A stretch of 64,000 bases of DNA, taken from positions 1 through 64,000 of the forward strand of contig JBEKIF010000021.1 of NCBI GenBank assembly GCA_050011895.1. Direction: 5' to 3'. The notes below the pieces were generated by a model that was given only the letters and a program-made list of their open reading frames with translations, did no database searches and was not told the origin of the DNA. This DNA is from DATBGO01 sp050011895 (GTDB lineage Bacteria > Actinomycetota > Actinomycetes > Streptosporangiales > Streptosporangiaceae). The position numbers and the translations under genes are program-made. This document shows, piece by piece, positions 17,812-26,109 of the stretch (its first letter is position 1; each line of letters starts with the position of its first letter).

Positions 17812-17838
17812 GCGCACCGGGCTCAGGTCCCGGTGCGC
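17812..17838. terminator. Strong GC-rich hairpin
   Basis: GCGCACCGGG-ctcaggt-CCCGGTGCGC is a perfect 10-bp stem with a 7-base loop, followed at about 17843-17857 by a second small palindrome, CCCGCGGCCCGCGGG. It lies 60 bases upstream of the acyl-CoA synthetase fusion and downstream of the ester cyclase gene, both on the minus strand. A terminator for the latter or a leader structure for the former are equally possible. Confidence 0.5.
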
Positions 17839-18139
17839 TGAGCCCGCGGCCCGCGGGTGGCAGGAATCACCGCTCGCTGCCCGGAAGTCGGACGTTCACG
17901 GCTGCAACCGCCCAGTCCGGCACAGTGACCCATCCATCATCCCAGGCTGCCCGACCCCGTGCACCGCCTGCCGCAGCAATTCCACGGTGAGCCTTCACTC
18001 GGTCAAAAGGTGATCATCTCGTTCTCCCCGGCGAATGACTTCGCGGACCGGACGGGTGCGGCTCATCGCCCCGCGGCTCATGCGGCGAGGACGGCGCAGC
18101 GGCCGTCGCCGGCGAGGAGGCGGCAGCGCAGGACGCCCG
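17839..18139. other. About 300 bases without a gene
   Basis: Both flanking genes are on the minus strand. Directly after the ester cyclase stop, another frame reads GVLRCRLLAGDGRCAVLAA before a stop, with G/C-ending codons, which may be the displaced end of an older gene. Nothing else here is recognised. Confidence 0.35.
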
Positions 18140-18637
18140 CTAGGCCGCCGGTGACCTGCGCTTCTGCCGACGGTACTGGCGTGCGCTGCGCCTCGCGGCC
18201 AGGCGCATGAGCAACGGTGGTGGTTCGAGCCCGAGGGCGTTCAGCATGCCGCCGACGTCTTCCTGGTGCCAGACCTCGGCGAACCTGCCGTCCCGGACGC
18301 GGAAGATCTCCTGGCCGGTCATCGTCACCGGCCGACCGGTCGGCGGCAGGCCGAACAGCTCAAAGGGGCCCGTGTTAGTCGCGGTCATGGTCCAGCGCCC
18401 GATCACGTACTCGCCATCGGAGATCACCACGTCCGCCTCGAAGGCGGCGTCGGGGAAGGCCTTGCGGATCATCTTCGCCGTCCAGACCTCTCCTGCCCGC
18501 CCCGGCGGCTGGCCCGGCAGGGGATTGTGGTCAACGAGGTCTTCGGCAATCAGCTCCTCGGCGACGGCGTAGTTGCCGTCGCCCCATTCCTCGAGCAGCC
18601 AGCGCCGGTACATCGCCTTCAGCCCGTCAGGATCCAC
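18140..18637 (-). CDS. Ester cyclase / SnoaL-like protein
   Basis: The GTG at 18637 follows GGGAGGGGG and gives 165 residues; a frame back to 18706 would run into the operator. The sequence shows the SnoaL-type cone fold of NTF2-like proteins: YRRWLLEEWGDGNYAVAEEL, IAEDLVDHNPLPGQPPG, IRKAFPDAAFEADVVISDGE, WTMTATNTGPFELFGLPPTG and MTGQEIFRVRDGRFAEVWHQEDVGGML. This is the pattern of ester cyclases and SnoaL-like polyketide cyclases, in which a His/Asp pair acts on a small hydrophobic substrate. The substrate is unknown, and many such proteins are stand-alone. It is divergent from the PadR gene with a dyad between them, so probably co-regulated. Confidence 0.85.
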   Translation of the reverse strand: MDPDGLKAMYRRWLLEEWGDGNYAVAEELIAEDLVDHNPLPGQPPGRAGEVWTAKMIRKAFPDAAFEADVVISDGEYVIGRWTMTATNTGPFELFGLPPTGRPVTMTGQEIFRVRDGRFAEVWHQEDVGGMLNALGLEPPPLLMRLAARRSARQYRRQKRRSPAA

Positions 18638-18698
18638 CGGTTCCCCCTCCCGATCCGGCCAGCCGCCACCGATGATCCGCGACTCAGTACGGCAGTCT

Positions 18699-18717
18699 AT
18701 ACTCACAATGTGAGTAT
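18699..18717. promoter_or_regulatory. Dyad operator in the ester cyclase / PadR intergenic region
   Basis: ATACTCACA-a-TGTGAGTAT is a perfect 9-bp inverted repeat with a single central base. It contains TATACT (18698-18703), a good -10 for the PadR gene on the plus strand. The dyad lies between two divergent genes, one encoding a PadR repressor, so it is the likely PadR operator controlling both. Confidence 0.68.
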
Positions 18718-18750
18718 CCCAAGCGGGTCGCCGGGTCCGGCGAGGCCCCG

Positions 18751-19398
18751 TTGAAGGAACCCACTTCCACCTCCTACGCCGTTCTCGGCCTGCTGGCAGC
18801 CGGGCCGCAGACGGCCTACGAGCTCGCCAGGCAGGTTGCGCGGGGGCTGCGTTTCGTGTGGCCCCGCGCCGAGGGCCGCATCTACGACGAGCCCCGGCTG
18901 CTCGCCGACCATGGCCTGGCGCTCGCCAGGCAGGAATACACCGGCCGGCGCCCGCGCACCGTGTACTCCATCACGCCGAAGGGCCGGCGGGCGCTGCGGC
19001 GCTGGGTCGCCGAGCCAGGAGCCGGACCGGCCCTGGAATACGAAACCCTGCTCAAAGTCGCCTTCGCCGGCTGCGCCACCAAAGCCGACCTGCTCGGCCA
19101 CCTCCACGCCATCGGCGGGCACGCCGCGGCCCGCCTGGCCACCGGCCGCGCCCGGGCCGATGAGTACGCGAACGCGCGCGTGCCGCTTCCCGAGCACCTC
19201 GCGGTCAATGGGCTGATGTGGAACTTCTTGTGGCAGTTCTACTCCGCCGTCGAGGACTGGGCGGCATGGGCGGCCGCGGAGGTCAGCCGCTGGCCCGACG
19301 ACCTGCGCTCCACAGCTGGTCCGGACGCCCGGGCAATGGAGATGTTCCGGGCCGCGCTCGACACGCCACGAGGACAACCAGGAGCACTGCCGGGATGA
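18751..19398 (+). CDS. PadR family transcriptional regulator
   Basis: A 215-residue regulator starting at a TTG. Residues 5-85 are the PadR winged helix: TSYAVLGLLAAGPQTAYELA, FVWPRAEGRIYDEPRLLADH and RPRTVYSITPKGRRALRRWV. Residues 95-180 form the C-terminal helical dimer domain (ALEYETLLKVAFAG, VNGLMWNFLWQFYSAVEDWA), as in subfamily-1 PadR proteins. The DEPRLLADHGLA stretch replaces the commoner Y-x-x-L-x-x-L-E form. It probably represses itself and the divergent ester cyclase through the dyad 34 bases upstream of its start. The inducer is unknown. Confidence 0.9.
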   Translation: MKEPTSTSYAVLGLLAAGPQTAYELARQVARGLRFVWPRAEGRIYDEPRLLADHGLALARQEYTGRRPRTVYSITPKGRRALRRWVAEPGAGPALEYETLLKVAFAGCATKADLLGHLHAIGGHAAARLATGRARADEYANARVPLPEHLAVNGLMWNFLWQFYSAVEDWAAWAAAEVSRWPDDLRSTAGPDARAMEMFRAALDTPRGQPGALPG

Positions 19399-19608
19399 AC
19401 GCGCCGCCAGGCCGGACGGCGACAGCCCGCTGACAGGCGACCCCGCATGTTGCAGACCGCCCCCAGAACCGACCGCAGAACGCACGTCCGCCGGCCCGGC
19501 CCACGGCATCCGCCAGTTCCTTGATTGTCGGACGCCGGTCCCGGAGGATGGCGTTACCAACCGCTCTGGCGCAGGCCCGGTGCGAGAGGAACAGGAGACC
19601 AGCCCGGA

Positions 19609-20574
19609 ATGAGCATGCGCGCCGCCGTGCTCCGATCCTTCGACCACCCTCCCCGATACGAGACCTGCGACACTCCCGAACCCGCCGGAGCGGACGAGAC
19701 GCTCGTCGATGTTCTGGCCGTGGGGCTGCATCCCCGGGTCCGTACCGGCGCCTCGGGCCGGCACTACACCAGCACCGGCACGCTGCCGATGATCCCCGGC
19801 ATTGACGGCGTGGGCCGGCTGCCGGACGGCCGCCGGGTTTACTTCGTTGTCCCTGACGACACCCGGGGCTCCATGGCCGACCAGGCGATCGTCGACCTGC
19901 GCCGAACCGTCCCGTTGCCGGACGATGTCGACGTGATCAAGGTCGCCGCCGCCATGAACCCGGCCATGTCGGCCTGGGTGGCCCTGCGCCGCCGGGTTCC
20001 CCTTGAGCCGGGCCAGTCGGTTCTGGTCCTCGGGGCCACCGGCAACGCCGGGGGCATGGCCGTGCAGGTAGCTAAGCGCCTGGGCGCCGGCCGCGTGGTC
20101 GGCGCCGGCCGCAACCCCGAGCAGCTCGCCGCGCTGCCCGCTCTCGGAGCCGACGCAGTCGTGGCCCTCGCTGACGATCCAGCGGTCACGGCCGAACCCC
20201 TGGCGAACGCGGCGGCTGAGGTGGACATCGTGATCGACTACCTGTGGGGTGAACCGGCAGCCGTCGCCCTCATGGCCCTGCTCAAGGCCAGGAGCGATCG
20301 CAGCCGTGCCATGAACTGGATCCAGATCGGCGCCATGGCCGGGCCTACGATCGAGCTGCCGTCAGTTGCTCTCCGATCGGCCAACCTCCGGCTCCAGGGC
20401 AACGGGCAGGGCGCCGTATCGCCCCAGGCCTACCTGGCCGAACTACCGTCTCTGGTTGAGGAGATCGGCGCCGGAACCATCGATGTCAACGCCCGTCCGG
20501 TACCGCTGGCCGACGTCGAAGCCACCTGGACCGCCCCCGAGGTTCGCGGCGTGCGCACCGTCCTCATCCCTTGA
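19609..20574 (+). CDS. Quinone oxidoreductase-like medium-chain dehydrogenase
   Basis: The ATG at 19609 has AGGAG about 11 bases upstream, giving 321 residues. It has the medium-chain dehydrogenase/reductase build: an N-terminal GroES-like part (MRAAVLRSFDHPPRYE, IPGIDGVGRLPDGRRVYF) and a Rossmann domain starting SVLVLGATGNAGGMAVQVAK (about 145-165) with the NADPH-preferring AxxGxxG form. No structural zinc cysteines are seen, which fits the zeta-crystallin/quinone reductase branch. It lies about 210 bases after the PadR gene on the same strand, so it may be part of the same response to a reactive or aromatic compound, though no shared operator is visible. Confidence 0.87.
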   Translation: MSMRAAVLRSFDHPPRYETCDTPEPAGADETLVDVLAVGLHPRVRTGASGRHYTSTGTLPMIPGIDGVGRLPDGRRVYFVVPDDTRGSMADQAIVDLRRTVPLPDDVDVIKVAAAMNPAMSAWVALRRRVPLEPGQSVLVLGATGNAGGMAVQVAKRLGAGRVVGAGRNPEQLAALPALGADAVVALADDPAVTAEPLANAAAEVDIVIDYLWGEPAAVALMALLKARSDRSRAMNWIQIGAMAGPTIELPSVALRSANLRLQGNGQGAVSPQAYLAELPSLVEEIGAGTIDVNARPVPLADVEATWTAPEVRGVRTVLIP

Positions 20575-20700
20575 GGTCTGACCGAGTTGTTGCATTCGGT
20601 GGAGCCGATGCGGCTGACCACCCGGCAGGAACGGGCGCGAACCCGCAGGTCAGCACCGTAGGCCGAGTATTGACACCCTGCCCCGCCAGGAAACCGCGGC

Positions 20701-21870
20701 TCAGCGGCCGTGACAGGGTGATGGAACCCCGCAGTCGGCCAGAAGCTCGCCGAGGCAGGCCCCTACCTGCTCCGCCTCGATGAGGAAGGCATCGTGGCCG
20801 TGCAGTGACGTGATGACGCGCACGCTCCCGGCGCCGGGAATGCCCGCCGCGAGGTGCTCCTGCTGGGTGAGCGGGTAGAGGCGGTCGCTGTCGATTCCCG
20901 CGACGAGGGTGCGGGCCCGTACCCGGCGCAGCGCGGCGGCCGTTCCGCCGCGGCCGCGGCCGATGTCGTGGCTGTTCATCGCCTCGGTCAGGGTGACGTA
21001 GGTACCGGCGTCGAATCGGCGGGCGAGCTTGTCTGCGTGGTGGTCAAGGTAGGACTCCACAGCGTACCGGCCCCCGTCCCAGGGGTGCTCGCCGTCCTGG
21101 TGGTAGCGGCCGAAGCGGCCGGCAAGTTCCGGCTCGCTGCGGTAGGTGACATGGGCGATCCGCCGGGCCACGCCGAGGCCCCGATGGGGCCCGGCGCCGG
21201 GGAGCGCGTGGTAGTAGTCGCCGCCGCGCCACCCGGGATCGGACCGGATAGCGTGCAGTTGCGGCGCGGTCCAGGCGATCTGCTCCGCCGACGAGGCGGC
21301 CGTGCAGGCGAGCAGGAGCACGGCATCGACCCGGCCGGGGCAGCTGACGGCCCATTCGAGCGCGCGCATGCCCCCCATGGAGCCGCCGATGACCGCGGCC
21401 CAGCTCCGGATGCCAAGAGTGTCGGCGAGGACCACCTCGGCGGCCACCTGGTCACGGATGGTCAGGAAGGGAAACCGGCTGCCCCACGGCCGCCCGTCCG
21501 GGGCTGGGGAGGCCGGCCCGGTGCTGCCCTGGCAGCCGCCGAGGGCGTTCGGCGCTACCACGTACCAGGTGGCCGGGTCGAGCGCCTGCCCGGGCCCGAT
21601 CAGCGCTCGCCACCAGCCGGGGGTGGGGTGGCCGGCCTCGGCAGGCCCGGTGACGTGGCTGTCACCGGTGAGCGCATGCAGGACGAGCACCGCGTTGGAA
21701 CGGTCCGCCGCCAGCGTGCCCCACGTCTCGTACGCCAGCCGCACCTGAGGCAGGGAGGCGCCGGCCTCCAGCAGCAACGGGCCGTTCAGCGTCACCCACC
21801 GGCGGCGTCCCGGCGGATCCCCCTCCTGCCATGCGCCCGTGGCCGGAGGGCTAGCGGGGTGCCGGGGCAC
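20701..21870 (-). CDS. metX: Homoserine O-acetyltransferase MetX
   Basis: A 389-residue alpha/beta hydrolase-fold acyltransferase that makes O-acetyl-L-homoserine from homoserine and acetyl-CoA. Seen are LAYETWGTLAADRSNAVLVL, HALTGDSHVTGP, the oxyanion/nucleophile block VIGGSMGGMRALEWA (nucleophile Ser in GGSMGG), the acid in AGIDSDRLYPLTQQEHLA and the catalytic His in LHGHDAFLIE. The GTG start at 21870 lies two bases after the metY stop, so metY and metX are one operon, and the product feeds directly into MetY. A start nearer WVTLNGPL cannot be excluded because the first 35 residues are poorly conserved. Confidence 0.93.
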   Translation of the reverse strand: MPRHPASPPATGAWQEGDPPGRRRWVTLNGPLLLEAGASLPQVRLAYETWGTLAADRSNAVLVLHALTGDSHVTGPAEAGHPTPGWWRALIGPGQALDPATWYVVAPNALGGCQGSTGPASPAPDGRPWGSRFPFLTIRDQVAAEVVLADTLGIRSWAAVIGGSMGGMRALEWAVSCPGRVDAVLLLACTAASSAEQIAWTAPQLHAIRSDPGWRGGDYYHALPGAGPHRGLGVARRIAHVTYRSEPELAGRFGRYHQDGEHPWDGGRYAVESYLDHHADKLARRFDAGTYVTLTEAMNSHDIGRGRGGTAAALRRVRARTLVAGIDSDRLYPLTQQEHLAAGIPGAGSVRVITSLHGHDAFLIEAEQVGACLGELLADCGVPSPCHGR

Positions 21871-21872
21871 TG

Positions 21873-23195
21873 TCAGCTCACGGACTTGACGGCGCGGAAT
21901 CCGGCCTCCAGGTCGGCCTTCAGGTCCTCGATTCCCTCGATGCCGACCGACAGGCGCACCAGGCCAGGCGTGACCCCGGTGCTCAGCTGCTCCTCGGCTG
22001 AGAGCTGGCTGTGCGTCGTGCTGGCCGGGTGCACGATGAGGCTCCGCACGTCGCCGATGTTTACCAGGTGGCTGAACAGCTGCACCGAGTCGACGAACCG
22101 CCGGCCGGCCGCCACCCCGCCACGTAGGTCGAAGGCCAGCACCGCGCCAGCGCCACGCGGCAGGTACTTCAGCCCTGCTCGGTACCAGGGGCTCGATGGC
22201 AGGCCCGCGTAGTAGACGGCCTCGACTTCGTCGCGGGCTTCCAGCCACTCGGCCAGTGCCTGGGCGTTCGCGTTGTGCCGCTCGATCCGCAGCGACAGCG
22301 TCTCCAGGCCCTGCAGGAGGAGGAAGCTAGTGAACGGTGAGATCGCCGGACCGGTGTCCCGCAGCAACTGCACGCGCAGCTTCGCGGCGAATGCCCCGGG
22401 ACCGAGGGCCGGCCAGTACTGCAGCCCGCCGTAACTCGGGTCTGGCTCGGCGAAGCCCGGGAATCGGTCCGCGTGGGCGCCGAAGTCGAAGGTGCCGCCG
22501 TCCACCACGACGCCCGCGATGACCGTGCCGTGTCCGCCGATGAACTTGGTCGCCGAGTGCACGATGATGTCCGCGCCGTGCTCTATGGGCCGGGAGACGT
22601 AGGGCGTGGGCACGGTGTTGTCGACGACGAGCGGTACCCCGACCTCATGGGCGATGGCGGCGACCTGCTCGATGTCCAGCACGTTGCTGCGCGGGTTGCC
22701 GATGGTCTCGGCGAAGAACAGCTTGGTGTTCGGCCGCGCGGCGGCCCGCCATTCGTCGAGGTTGTCCGGATCCTCGACGAAGGTGACCTCGATTCCGATC
22801 TTGGGCAGCGTGTAGTGGAACAGGTTGTAGGTCCCGCCGTATAGCGATGCGCTCGACACCAGGTGGTCGCCGGCGCCGGCGAGGGTGAGCACCGTCAGCG
22901 TCTCCGCGGCTTGGCCGGAGGCGACCGCCACCGACGCGACACCCCCTTCGAGCGCAGCGAGGCGCTTCTCGACGACATCGCTGGTCGGGTTCATGATGCG
23001 CGTGTAGATGTTGCCGGGCTCGGCCAGGCTGAACAGGTTCGCGGCATGCTCGGTGTCGCGGAAGACATACGAGGTCGTCTGGTAGATGGGCACGGCGCGC
23101 GACCCGGTGGCCGGGTCGGGCACGGCTCCCGCGTGCACCTGCTTTGTCTCGAATGACCAGGCGGAGGTGTCGGATCCGGGGGCATGATCGGTCAT
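21873..23195 (-). CDS. metY: O-acetylhomoserine sulfhydrylase (MetY type)
   Basis: A 440-residue Cys/Met-metabolism PLP enzyme, longer than cystathionine gamma-synthases and typical of O-acetylhomoserine sulfhydrylases, which join O-acetylhomoserine and sulfide to give homocysteine. Seen are FETKQVHAGAVPDPATGSRA, YQTTSYVFRDTEHAANLF, ALEGGVASVAVASGQAAE, the PLP lysine in IVHSATKFIGGHG, and QLFSHLVNIGDVRSLIVHPA near the C-terminus. The ATG at 23195 follows AAGGAG. Its first bases overlap the stop of a short upstream reading frame (ATGA), see the leader peptide entry. It is followed by metX; MetY output goes to MetE, encoded upstream. Confidence 0.93.
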   Translation of the reverse strand: MTDHAPGSDTSAWSFETKQVHAGAVPDPATGSRAVPIYQTTSYVFRDTEHAANLFSLAEPGNIYTRIMNPTSDVVEKRLAALEGGVASVAVASGQAAETLTVLTLAGAGDHLVSSASLYGGTYNLFHYTLPKIGIEVTFVEDPDNLDEWRAAARPNTKLFFAETIGNPRSNVLDIEQVAAIAHEVGVPLVVDNTVPTPYVSRPIEHGADIIVHSATKFIGGHGTVIAGVVVDGGTFDFGAHADRFPGFAEPDPSYGGLQYWPALGPGAFAAKLRVQLLRDTGPAISPFTSFLLLQGLETLSLRIERHNANAQALAEWLEARDEVEAVYYAGLPSSPWYRAGLKYLPRGAGAVLAFDLRGGVAAGRRFVDSVQLFSHLVNIGDVRSLIVHPASTTHSQLSAEEQLSTGVTPGLVRLSVGIEGIEDLKADLEAGFRAVKSVS

Positions 23196-23311
23196 GACGA
23201 TCTCCTTGGGGATGTGAGAGTTGGTGGCACCGCATCCGGTCGGCACGGGCCGATGTGGCTGCTGCAGGTGCGAGCGCCGAACGGGCGCGTGATCAAGCGC
23301 TTGCTGCGCAC
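23192..23311 (-). CDS. Candidate Cys-containing leader peptide coupled to metY
   Basis: A 39-codon frame runs from a GTG at 23311, with GGAG nine bases upstream, to a TGA at 23194-23192 that overlaps the metY ATG as ATGA. The product begins VRSKRLITRPFGARTCSSHI and continues with a second Cys (GPCRPDAVPP). The codons are G/C-ending. It sits in a leader of about 200 bases downstream of a TATAAT-like -10. A translated leader ending exactly at the start of a sulfhydrylase gene, with two Cys in six residues, resembles cysteine-responsive attenuation by translational coupling described in mycobacteria. Function here is inference. Confidence 0.5.
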   Translation of the reverse strand: MRSKRLITRPFGARTCSSHIGPCRPDAVPPTLTSPRRSS

Positions 23312-23399
23312 GCGGCCCTGCTCCAGGGAGCGGTCGCCGCCTACCTGCCCCGTTCGCCTGCTGCCGAGATCTTGAGCGAGATCCTGAGCAAGTCGACCG

Positions 23400-23415
23400 A
23401 TTATATCAACATAAT
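23400..23415 (-). promoter_or_regulatory. Probable metYX promoter -10 within an AT-rich dyad
   Basis: On the minus strand TATAAT lies at 23405-23400, a consensus -10, within the inverted repeat ATTAT-n6-ATAAT (23400-23415), one of the few AT-rich spots in this region. A start near 23393 would leave a leader of about 198 bases before metY. No clear -35 is seen at the usual distance, so activation or an extended -10 may be needed. Confidence 0.5.
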
Positions 23416-23446
23416 CCTTGACCCGCCCGTGTGCGTGCCGAAGACT

Positions 23447-23488
23447 TCGTCCACGTCACGCGATCAAGGCGAGATTCGTTGATCAGGC
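23447..23488 (-). pseudogene. Remnant of an IS transposase 3' end (copy 1)
   Basis: These 42 bases closely match 62805-62845 (about six differences and one gap). On the minus strand this copy reads GLINESRLDRVTW, compared with GRLINEYRLVA-stop in the second copy. The second resembles the conserved C-terminal tail of some actinobacterial integrase-core transposases (LIHEYRLVA type). The match continues past the stop codon, so both copies come from one mobile element. This copy has lost its stop by a one-base change in length. Confidence 0.45.
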
Positions 23489-23601
23489 CCGGGCCACCCG
23501 GCATCAGGCCAGGGACGCGAGCCTGTCTTGACTTCAAGGATGCGGATGCGCCTGGCCGGGGCCGGCAGCGTGGCCGCCGGGCTGATCGGGGTGGTCTCCA
23601 T
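23464..23601 (-). CDS. Short reading frame starting with a copy of the metE translation start
   Basis: An ATG at 23601 with GGAGACAGGCC upstream opens a 45-codon frame beginning METTPISPAATLPAPARRIR. Its ribosome-binding site and first four codons duplicate those of metE (METTVPGYP). The frame ends inside the IS remnant. With so good an initiation site it may be translated, but I see no family and consider it a by-product of rearrangement rather than a selected gene. Confidence 0.3.
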   Translation of the reverse strand: METTPISPAATLPAPARRIRILEVKTGSRPWPDAGWPGPDQRISP

Positions 23602-23628
23602 GGCCTGTCTCCTCGCCTAACCATCACC
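23591..23628. repeat. Duplicate of the metE start region
   Basis: These 38 bases match 25982-26020 with two substitutions and one single-base gap. The shared segment covers the metE ribosome-binding site, its ATG and four codons plus about 20 bases upstream. One copy precedes metE and the other lies downstream of it. This may be the trace of a lost tandem metE-like gene or of a recombination event between leaders. Confidence 0.8.
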
Positions 23629-23631
23629 AGC

Positions 23632-23745
23632 GCCGCGCTTCGCCGCCGATGGTGAGGGCGAAGTAGGGGCCCAGGCCGGTGCCGTCTGCGAGCGCGGCTG
23701 TCACGGCCCGCGGCCCGGCGGCACGGGCAGGCTCGGTGGGTCAGG
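23632..23745 (-). pseudogene. Fragment of an unrecognised gene directly after metE
   Basis: Immediately after the metE stop a minus-strand frame without a start codon reads PTEPARAAGPRAVTAALADG and then TGLGPYFALTIGGEARRW before TGA. The codons are strongly G/C-ending, and the stop sits just before the duplicated metE leader, as if this were the C-terminus of a gene once followed by a metE-like gene. I do not recognise the family with confidence. Confidence 0.35.
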
Positions 23746-25992
23746 TCACTGCGGAGCGGTGCCATTGATGGATGCGCGGGCGCGGTGCGCGGCGGCGACA
23801 AGGTTGCGCAGGGCGGGTTCTGCCTCGGCGTAGCCGCGGGTCTTCAGGCCGCAGTCCGGGTTGACCCAGAGCCGGCCCGGGTCGACCGTTTCCAGCGCGA
23901 GTCGCAGCGCGCCGGTCATCTCGCCGACCGTCGGCACCCGGGGGGAGTGGATGTCGTAGATGCCGGGGCCGATGCCGCGCTCGTATCCGGCCGCCTGCAG
24001 GTCGGCCAGGAACTCCATCCGGGAGCGGGCCGCTTCGACGCTGGTGACGTCGGCGTCCAGGTCGCCGATGGCGCCGATGATCTCGCCGAACTCCGAGTAG
24101 CACATGTGAGTGTGGATCTGGGTGGAGTCAGCGGCCCCGGAGGTGGCCAGGCGGAACGCGCCGACCGCCCAGCGCAGGTATGCCTCGTGGCTGGCCTGCC
24201 GCAGTGGCAGCAGTTCCCGCAGGGCGGGCTCGTCGACCTGGATGATGCGGATCCCGGCGGCTTCCAGGTCGCGGATTTCCTCTCGTATCGCCAGGGCGAC
24301 CTGCCGGGCAGTGTCAGCCAGCGGCTGGTCGTCGCGGACGAAGGACCAGGCGAGCATGGTCACCGGGCCGGTGAGCATGCCCTTGACCGGCTTGCTGGTA
24401 CGCGATTGGGCGTAGGTCGCCCAGCCCACGGTGATCGGCGCGGGCCGGTCCACGTCGCCGTGCAGGATCGGCGGCCGGACGTAACGGCTGCCGTAGGACT
24501 GGACCCAGCCATGGTCGGTGACCGCGAAGCCGTCCAGGCGTTCAGCGAAGTACTGCACCATGTCGTTGCGCTCGGGTTCGCCATGAACGAGCACGTCCAG
24601 GCCGATGTCCTCCTGCAGCGCGATGACCCGGTCGATCTCGGCGCGCATGGCGGCCTCGTAGGCGCTGTCGTCGATGCGGCCGGCTTTGTGGCCGGCGCGC
24701 GCCCTGCGGATCGGCTCGGTCTGCGGGAACGACCCGATAGTGGTCGTGGGCAGGACCGGGAGGCCGCGTGCCTGCGCGGCGCGGCGTTCGGCATAACCGC
24801 CGCGCGGGGTGCCTCCGCCGAGGGCGTCCAGCCGTGCCCGCACCATCGCGTTCACCGCCGTCTTGGGCTGATCGGCAGAAGCGAACTCGGCCGTGATGGC
24901 TTCGCGGCCCCCGCCCAGTGCCCGGCCGAGCGTGACGACCTCATCGACCTTCTGCCGGGCAAAAGCGAGCCTGCCGCGCAGCCCGGGGGCGATCGACGTC
25001 TCCGCCTGGACGTCGAGCGGGACGTGCTGCAGCGAGCAGGACGTGCTGACCACCAGTTCACTGGCCAGGCCGAGCAAGGATGCGCATGTCGACAGTGCCT
25101 CGCGCAGGTCGGCGCGCCACACATTCCGGCCGTCCACCACCCCGGCCACCAGCGTCTTGCTGCCGAGCCCGCCGGCCCGGGCGAGCGCCTCACGGTTACC
25201 GGGCCCGGCTGCGAAGTCCAGCCCGATCGCCTCCACCGGGCTCGCGGCGAGCACCGGCAGCGCACCGCCGATCTCGCCAAAATACGTCTCCACGAGTAGC
25301 CGCGGCCGGTCCGCCAGCGAGCCGAGCCGCTGGCAGGCATGCCGCAAAGCGGCGAGTTCCAGGCTGGACCGGTCAGCGGCCAGGACCGGTTCATCCAGCT
25401 GCACCCACGACGCGCCGGCCCGGGCGAGCACACCGAGCAGCTCAGAGTACGCGTCCAGCAGCGGATCCAGCAGCTCCAGTGGGCTGAACCCGGTATCGCC
25501 CGGCTTGGACAGCAGCAGGAACGACAACGGCCCCAGCAGCACCGGCCGGGTCTGGATGCCGACCGACCGGGCCTCGGCGTATTCCTGCACGGGCTTGCTC
25601 CCGGCCAGCCGCAGCCGGGTCGACGGGCCGATCTCGGGAACGAGGTAGTGGTAGTTCGTATCGAACCACTTCGTCATCTCCAGCGGCGGTATGCCCCCGG
25701 CGCCCCGCGCCATGGCGAAGTAAGCGTCCAGCCCGGACAGCCCCGCGAAACGTTCCGGGATGGCGTCAAAGAGCACCGCCGTGTCCAGCACGTGGTCATA
25801 GAGCGAGAAGGTACCGGACGGGATCGAGGTCAGTCCCGCGTCCCGCAGCGTCTCCCAGGTGCCGCGGCGCAGGCCAGACGCGATCTCCTCCAGTTCGTCC
25901 GCGCTGACCCGGCCCGCCCAGAATGATTCGGTGGCTTTCTTCAGCTCCCGGCGCCCGCCGATCCGCGGGTATCCGGGCACAGTCGTCTCCAT
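23746..25992 (-). CDS. metE: Cobalamin-independent methionine synthase MetE
   Basis: A 748-residue enzyme that moves a methyl group from 5-methyl-tetrahydropteroyl-polyglutamate to homocysteine. It starts [20 protein letters not shown] at the ATG at 25992, preceded by GGGAG. The two-barrel layout is complete: the N-terminal half has [11 protein letters not shown] and [11 protein letters not shown], and the catalytic C-terminal half has [42 protein letters not shown], the zinc site His and Cys in [11 protein letters not shown] and the last zinc Cys in [13 protein letters not shown] cobalamin riboswitch lies upstream, so the enzyme should be off when B12 allows a MetH isozyme. It completes the metYX pathway. 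Confidence 0.96.
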   Translation of the reverse strand: METTVPGYPRIGGRRELKKATESFWAGRVSADELEEIASGLRRGTWETLRDAGLTSIPSGTFSLYDHVLDTAVLFDAIPERFAGLSGLDAYFAMARGAGGIPPLEMTKWFDTNYHYLVPEIGPSTRLRLAGSKPVQEYAEARSVGIQTRPVLLGPLSFLLLSKPGDTGFSPLELLDPLLDAYSELLGVLARAGASWVQLDEPVLAADRSSLELAALRHACQRLGSLADRPRLLVETYFGEIGGALPVLAASPVEAIGLDFAAGPGNREALARAGGLGSKTLVAGVVDGRNVWRADLREALSTCASLLGLASELVVSTSCSLQHVPLDVQAETSIAPGLRGRLAFARQKVDEVVTLGRALGGGREAITAEFASADQPKTAVNAMVRARLDALGGGTPRGGYAERRAAQARGLPVLPTTTIGSFPQTEPIRRARAGHKAGRIDDSAYEAAMRAEIDRVIALQEDIGLDVLVHGEPERNDMVQYFAERLDGFAVTDHGWVQSYGSRYVRPPILHGDVDRPAPITVGWATYAQSRTSKPVKGMLTGPVTMLAWSFVRDDQPLADTARQVALAIREEIRDLEAAGIRIIQVDEPALRELLPLRQASHEAYLRWAVGAFRLATSGAADSTQIHTHMCYSEFGEIIGAIGDLDADVTSVEAARSRMEFLADLQAAGYERGIGPGIYDIHSPRVPTVGEMTGALRLALETVDPGRLWVNPDCGLKTRGYAEAEPALRNLVAAAHRARASINGTAPQ

Positions 25993-26109
25993 GGCCTGTC
26001 TCCCTCGCCTAGCCATCACCCGTGGCATCAAGGGGAGCACAAGGAACGGCGTGACCGCCGTGTCCTGGACCCTCCCGCGAGGCCGCGGACTGCCGTGCGC
26101 AGCCGGCGC

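Noticed and set aside
20854..22212. 452-codon plus-strand open frame opposite metX
   Set aside because: Antisense to MetX, whose catalytic triad is complete.
23196..23400. SAM riboswitch in the metY leader
   Set aside because: I looked for conserved SAM-type cores and found none; the leader is better explained by a coupled reading frame.
23785..25299. 504-codon plus-strand open frame opposite metE
   Set aside because: Antisense to a complete MetE with all zinc ligands. No family pattern.
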